NCBI GenBank assembly: GCA_025149285.1
Contig: CP102274.1
Location: 3,436,001-3,500,000, forward strand
Length of the DNA stretch: 64,000 bases
Reading direction: 5' to 3'
From: Hungatella hathewayi
GTDB lineage: Bacteria > Bacillota > Clostridia > Lachnospirales > Lachnospiraceae
Part shown: positions 61,153 through 64,000 of the stretch, one piece after another
Position numbering within the stretch: position 1 is the first letter of the stretch
Layout of the letters: each line of letters opens with the position of its first letter
Translations under genes and position numbers: made by a program
The notes under the pieces: generated by a model
Told to the model about the DNA's origin: nothing
Databases searched by the model: none
The model's input: the letters and a program-made list of their open reading frames with translations, nothing else

Positions 61153-61181
61153 AGTATACACCACTTTACTCAATTTTTCAA
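61153..61181 (-). promoter_or_regulatory. Promoter of the 6S-like RNA
   Basis: TTGAAA (61181-61176), a 17-bp spacer and TATACT (61158-61153). The expected start is about 25 bases upstream of the proposed mature 5' end, so trimming would be needed, as known for some 6S RNAs. Confidence 0.7.
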
Positions 61182-61258
61182 GTTCCTTTTCCTGTCAGTT
61201 TTCTTTCTGAAGGCTGCCGGCCCTGCAGAGATGCATTCCGGCGGCTTCCGTTCTTTTG

Positions 61259-61525
61259 TCAGGCACTCAAATGATGGGCCCTGTCCAACAGACTGCCATG
61301 CTCGATATAAGGGTCCAGCCGCTCCAGCAGACGGTCGCAGCTCTCCTCATGAATCACCAGTTCCACTGCCTGGGCTGCCTTAACGGACAGCACGGACAGA
61401 AGTGATTTGGCATCCACTACCGTACTGCCGCAGACCAGTTCCATCTTATGACGGCTGCTGCCGGTTATTTTTACAAATTCCAGGATTGAATCAATCCCCC
61501 AGAATCCGACTTTTACTCTTTTCAT
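61259..61525 (-). CDS. HPr-like (Crh-like) protein lacking the catalytic histidine
   Basis: Protein of 88 residues with an HPr-type pattern. The segment VDAKSLLSVLSVKAAQAVELVIH aligns with the LKSIMGVMSL region of HPr and keeps the regulatory serine (Ser41 here). The active-site region, where HPr has HARPA, reads FWGIDSILEF and has no histidine. So it cannot carry PTS phosphate but might be a target for HPr kinase, as Crh is in Bacillus. It lies 25 bp after a GNAT gene. Homology is judged by eye and is moderate. Confidence 0.7.
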   Translation of the reverse strand: MKRVKVGFWGIDSILEFVKITGSSRHKMELVCGSTVVDAKSLLSVLSVKAAQAVELVIHEESCDRLLERLDPYIEHGSLLDRAHHLSA

Positions 61526-61550
61526 CGCTCGTATTCCTCCAAATGTCCGG

Positions 61551-62351
61551 TTACGCCATTAAAAGGCCGCTCTCCATATCATGGAGCTGATACACTTTGT
61601 ATTCTCTGTCAAAAATATAGCCCAGCTTTTCAGCCAGTCCGACGGACTGCAGGCTGATCGCATCCCAGCTCGGATAGATTCCCTGTTCCAGACACGTGAG
61701 TATGAAACGGGCGCTGCACGCCAGCGCCAGGCCCTTCCGCTGATACTCTCTCCGGGTCTCCACCTGGATCTCAAACATTCCCTCGCTGATTCCATAGGCA
61801 GAACAGCCGGAAACAATCTTTCTGCCATCCATGGCGACAAAACCGAGGCCGTTCTGTTCATATTCTTCCGGAGTTTCAAAATTGGAGCAGAAATCGCGGC
61901 TCCATTCCTCCTTAAGCGCCGTCTGGTACAGTCTCTTATCAATTCTTTTTAATCGAATTCCGGCAGGCAGATTCCTGCAGTAGGATTCCAGTGCCTCCTC
62001 CGAAAAATGGTTCCTGTCCCTTCTCATCGAATACCGGGATAAAACCCTGTATTCTCCCGGAAAGGATTCTTCCAGCCATTCAGCCCATCTTTCATCGGCT
62101 GGGGTGATGTAGTCCTGGCCGCATTCCCTGTAAAGCTGTGCTCTCAGTTCCATGGCCTGCTCACCCTTTGGGCATATGCCAAACAGGTATGCGAAATCAC
62201 CCAGATGAATCAGGCAGTACGATGGATTCGTCAGCTCCGGCACCCACACACGGCCCATATATCCCTGAACCGCTCCGTGCACCAGTACATTATCCGCCTG
62301 TCCGCAAAGCGTTCTGATTATCTGTCTCTTTTCTTTTCCCAGTTCAATCAT
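61551..62351 (-). CDS. GNAT-family N-acetyltransferase (GNAT_acetyltran type)
   Basis: Protein of 266 residues. The N-terminal half (LVHGAVQGYMGRVWVPELTNPSYCLIHLGDFAYLFG) and C-terminal half (VETRREYQRKGLALACSARFILTCLEQGIYPSWDAISLQSVGLAEKLGY) match the GNAT_acetyltran family, with the acetyl-CoA pyrophosphate loop RREYQRKGLA. The substrate is unknown. It has its own promoter and is followed by the HPr-like gene. Confidence 0.87.
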   Translation of the reverse strand: MIELGKEKRQIIRTLCGQADNVLVHGAVQGYMGRVWVPELTNPSYCLIHLGDFAYLFGICPKGEQAMELRAQLYRECGQDYITPADERWAEWLEESFPGEYRVLSRYSMRRDRNHFSEEALESYCRNLPAGIRLKRIDKRLYQTALKEEWSRDFCSNFETPEEYEQNGLGFVAMDGRKIVSGCSAYGISEGMFEIQVETRREYQRKGLALACSARFILTCLEQGIYPSWDAISLQSVGLAEKLGYIFDREYKVYQLHDMESGLLMA

Positions 62352-62424
62352 AATGCGTCTCCTCCTTAAGGCGTTCCTCTTCGCCGTCAGCCAAAACTAT
62401 TCCTTAAGCGCCATAATACTGTGT

Positions 62425-62453
62425 ATCATACCACACTATAAAAGATTCTGCAA
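62425..62453 (-). promoter_or_regulatory. Promoter of the GNAT gene
   Basis: TTGCAG (62453-62448), a 17-bp spacer and TATGAT (62430-62425), overlapping the last codons of the HAD gene. Confidence 0.7.
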
Positions 62454-63080
62454 ATCAAAAACTGTTTCCGCCAGAAAGTCCGCTCCCGCGGCTTCCAGTT
62501 CCTCCCGGTCTCCATAACCATAGAGGACGCCGACGCTGTCGACTCCGACTTCCTTCGCCCCTAAAATATCGTGTTTCCGGTCTCCGATCATGATCACTTT
62601 CTCCAGATCGGTAATTCCGTTTTCCTCAAGGACGTAGCGGATCACATCCGCTTTCTTCACTCTGGTCTCGCCTAAATCCGCGCCTCCCATAAAGGTAAAA
62701 TACGGATCCAGCTTAAAATACTCCATAATTTTCCTGACAAAAACCTCGGGCTTCGACGAAGCCACGAACAGCTTTTTCCCTGAGGCCTTCAGTGCCTTCA
62801 GCACCTCCTCGATGCCCTCATAAACTTCGTTTTCAAAGATCCCACGGTCGGAAAAATATTCCCGGTAAACGCCAATTGCATTGGACGCGTTCTCCTCGCT
62901 GAAGCCGTAGTACTCGATGAAGCTGTCCTTCAGCGGCGGACCGATAAAACAGCAGAGGGAATCTAAATCCTCCACCTCGATGTCATAAGCCTTAAGGGCA
63001 TGGCGCACGGATTTCGTGATGCCTTCTTTTGGATCGGTCAGTGTTCCGTCCAGATCAAACAGCAGGTATTCCTTCTCCAT
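62436..63080 (-). CDS. HAD-family phosphatase (phosphoglycolate phosphatase-like)
   Basis: HAD hydrolase of 214 residues from the ATG at 63080 after GGAGGAG; the frame opens further upstream without a site. Motif I is LFDLDGTLTD, motif II VASSKPE, motif III the lysine in RVKKADVI and motif IV GDRKHDILGAKEVG. The helical cap (EGITKSVRHALKAYDIE...) is of the Gph/5'-nucleotidase type. The substrate may be a nucleotide, phosphoglycolate or pyrophosphate. Confidence 0.92.
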   Translation of the reverse strand: MEKEYLLFDLDGTLTDPKEGITKSVRHALKAYDIEVEDLDSLCCFIGPPLKDSFIEYYGFSEENASNAIGVYREYFSDRGIFENEVYEGIEEVLKALKASGKKLFVASSKPEVFVRKIMEYFKLDPYFTFMGGADLGETRVKKADVIRYVLEENGITDLEKVIMIGDRKHDILGAKEVGVDSVGVLYGYGDREELEAAGADFLAETVFDLQNLL

Positions 63081-63190
63081 TCTCTCCTCCATGGATAAGA
63101 ATGCAACGGAGACGGAAGGCAAGCCCCCGTCCCCATATGCATTTTTATTTCCATCCACATTTTGAATTAATTCCATTCACAGTTTAAGAC

Positions 63191-63219
63191 ATTATCTCAC
63201 TTTGTGAATTAGAAGTCAA
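63191..63219 (-). promoter_or_regulatory. Promoter of the HAD phosphatase gene
   Basis: TTGACT (63219-63214), a 17-bp spacer and GATAAT (63196-63191), leaving a leader of about 100 bases. The rest of 63220-63349 holds only a weak GCCGT/ACGGC hairpin (about 63294-63316) that may end sulfatase transcription. Confidence 0.75.
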
Positions 63220-63349
63220 TCATTTCTATTGCAAATTTGTCGTAAAATGTATATATTTAGTACGAATCATAAAATATTCACTCCCCGCCGTGCTCTCGGG
63301 AAATGACGGCTGGAGCCCTGCATAAACGGGACATTTAAAGATCTGACAA

Positions 63350-64000
63350 CTATATCACCGGAGCGCCGATATTCCAGACCGTCTCAGCCCCCTCTCCAAG
63401 GTCGATCAGCCGGTCTATAAGCCGCTTCATCAGTTCGTATTTCCGTCCCTGAAGCAGAGGATCATCCCATAAGTTATACTTCTCGTACGGATCGTTCTGA
63501 AGATCGTAGAACTCACCATAGCTCCGGTTCTGATAATAAATCAGCTTATAATGTTCATCCCGGATGGCCCGGATGTCTCTCGCTTCCATGTAGACGTCCT
63601 GCCATCTTTCTTTTTCCCCGTCTTCGTAAAACTGGGTCAGGCTCCGGCCCATCACGGATTCCGGAACGGCAATTCCTGCCGCCGTGAGACAGGTCGCGGC
63701 GATTTCCACTGAGCTGATAAAGCTGTCCTCTCTGCGGCCTTTGAACCCGGAAAACGGAGGCTTTAACAGAAACGGAATCCTCATAAGAGCCTCTGAGCAG
63801 TACTGGGCCTTCGTGGCGATTCCAAATTCACCCATAAAATCTCCGTGATCCGAAGTGAATAAAATAAGGGTGTTTTCGTAAAGCCCCTTCTTCTTAAGAA
63901 CCTCGATCACCTGGCCGATTTTCCTGTCAATCAGAGTCACGTTGGCATAATAGGCCTTTTTCATCAGCCGGATTTCATCCGGGGTGAGCCCATCCGGAGA
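63350..64000 (-). CDS. Sulfatase-family hydrolase, C-terminal part (5' end outside window)
   Basis: The frame is open through the right edge, so the 217 visible codons are a C-terminal fragment. It contains the helix MKKAYYANVTLIDRKIGQVIEVLKK and the LILFTSDHGDFMGEFG metal-binding motif typical of arylsulfatases, followed by PFLLKPPF, and the C-terminal EARDIRAIRDEHYKLIYY subdomain common in Bacteroides- and gut-type sulfatases. The catalytic Cys/Ser motif would lie upstream, outside the window. The substrate is probably a sulfated glycan, but a phosphonate or phosphodiester is possible. Confidence 0.88.
   Translation of the reverse strand, partial: SPDGLTPDEIRLMKKAYYANVTLIDRKIGQVIEVLKKKGLYENTLILFTSDHGDFMGEFGIATKAQYCSEALMRIPFLLKPPFSGFKGRREDSFISSVEIAATCLTAAGIAVPESVMGRSLTQFYEDGEKERWQDVYMEARDIRAIRDEHYKLIYYQNRSYGEFYDLQNDPYEKYNLWDDPLLQGRKYELMKRLIDRLIDLGEGAETVWNIGAPVI

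Overview
This 64 kb window looks like a chromosomal segment of a spore-forming, anaerobic Gram-positive bacterium of the Lachnospiraceae / Clostridium cluster XIVa type. The evidence is sporulation genes (sigK, a CspB-like S8 protease, a SpoIID-domain protein, YtaF), a dgt-dnaG-rpoD-trmK-nif3 gene order, split purine genes under a ZTP riboswitch, tetrahydrofolate and glycine riboswitches, and sigma-A type promoters and intrinsic terminators throughout. The species cannot be named from sequence reading alone. Nearly all genes lie on the minus strand. No tRNA, rRNA, CRISPR array or prophage was seen.

Layout. 1-2.4 kb: a Na/phosphate symporter (cut by the window edge) behind a phased Pho-box-like array, and an M19 dipeptidase. 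2.5-9.8 kb: a four-gene operon (SLH-domain surface protein, HlyD/MacA-like adaptor, MacB-like ATPase, MacB-like permease) divergent from an OmpR-type two-component system, with paired ACCTGAAA boxes between them. 9.8-12.4 kb: a ketopantoate-reductase-like gene and a cyclase-family gene divergent from a GntR/FCD regulator whose probable operator fills the promoter spacer. 12.4-18.4 kb: a small alarmone synthetase, Mrp, HAD and HD proteins, a folate ECF S component under a THF riboswitch, a PAP2 phosphatase and lrgAB. 18.4-19.1 kb: a single-gene IS200-like element. 19.1-25.2 kb: a cell-wall-binding repeat protein, an acetyltransferase, a FliB-like methylase, YtaF, a MATE pump behind a MerR-type operator, and signal peptidase I. 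25.2-28.6 kb: a complete GlcNAc/glucose-type PTS operon (LicT antiterminator, EIIA, HPr, EIICB) with a RAT/terminator switch. 28.6-31.5 kb: sigK, then purO and AICAR formyltransferase under a ZTP riboswitch. 31.5-35.6 kb: a second MacB-like ABC system with a membrane-anchored extracellular beta-domain protein. 35.7-38.1 kb: pyrBI and a LytTR/DUF3021 pair. 38.1-48.2 kb: a flippase-like protein, RNase P RNA, an AEC transporter, a TGS-fused nucleoside kinase, nif3, trmK, rpoD, dnaG and dgt. 48.3-55.5 kb: a complete glycine cleavage operon (gcvT, gcvH, gcvPA, gcvPB, lipoate ligase, lipoamide dehydrogenase) under a tandem glycine riboswitch. 55.5-64 kb: the S8 protease, SpoIID protein, AI-2E family permease, a probable 6S RNA, an HPr-like protein without the catalytic histidine, a GNAT enzyme, a HAD phosphatase and a sulfatase fragment.

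The window is rich in RNA control: THF, ZTP and tandem glycine riboswitches, a RAT antiterminator, RNase P RNA and a probable 6S RNA. The less ordinary points are the two MacB-type ABC modules with different extracellular partners, the phased half-site arrays (Pho boxes; ACCTGAAA boxes), the MerR-type promoter of the MATE pump, a complementary pair of HPr paralogues (one keeps His15 but has Asn at position 46; the other keeps the serine and lacks the histidine), a sigK without a pro-sequence, and a perfect 39-bp inverted repeat. Start codons were moved from the longest ORF where a Shine-Dalgarno sequence clearly favours an internal start; these cases are stated in the entries.
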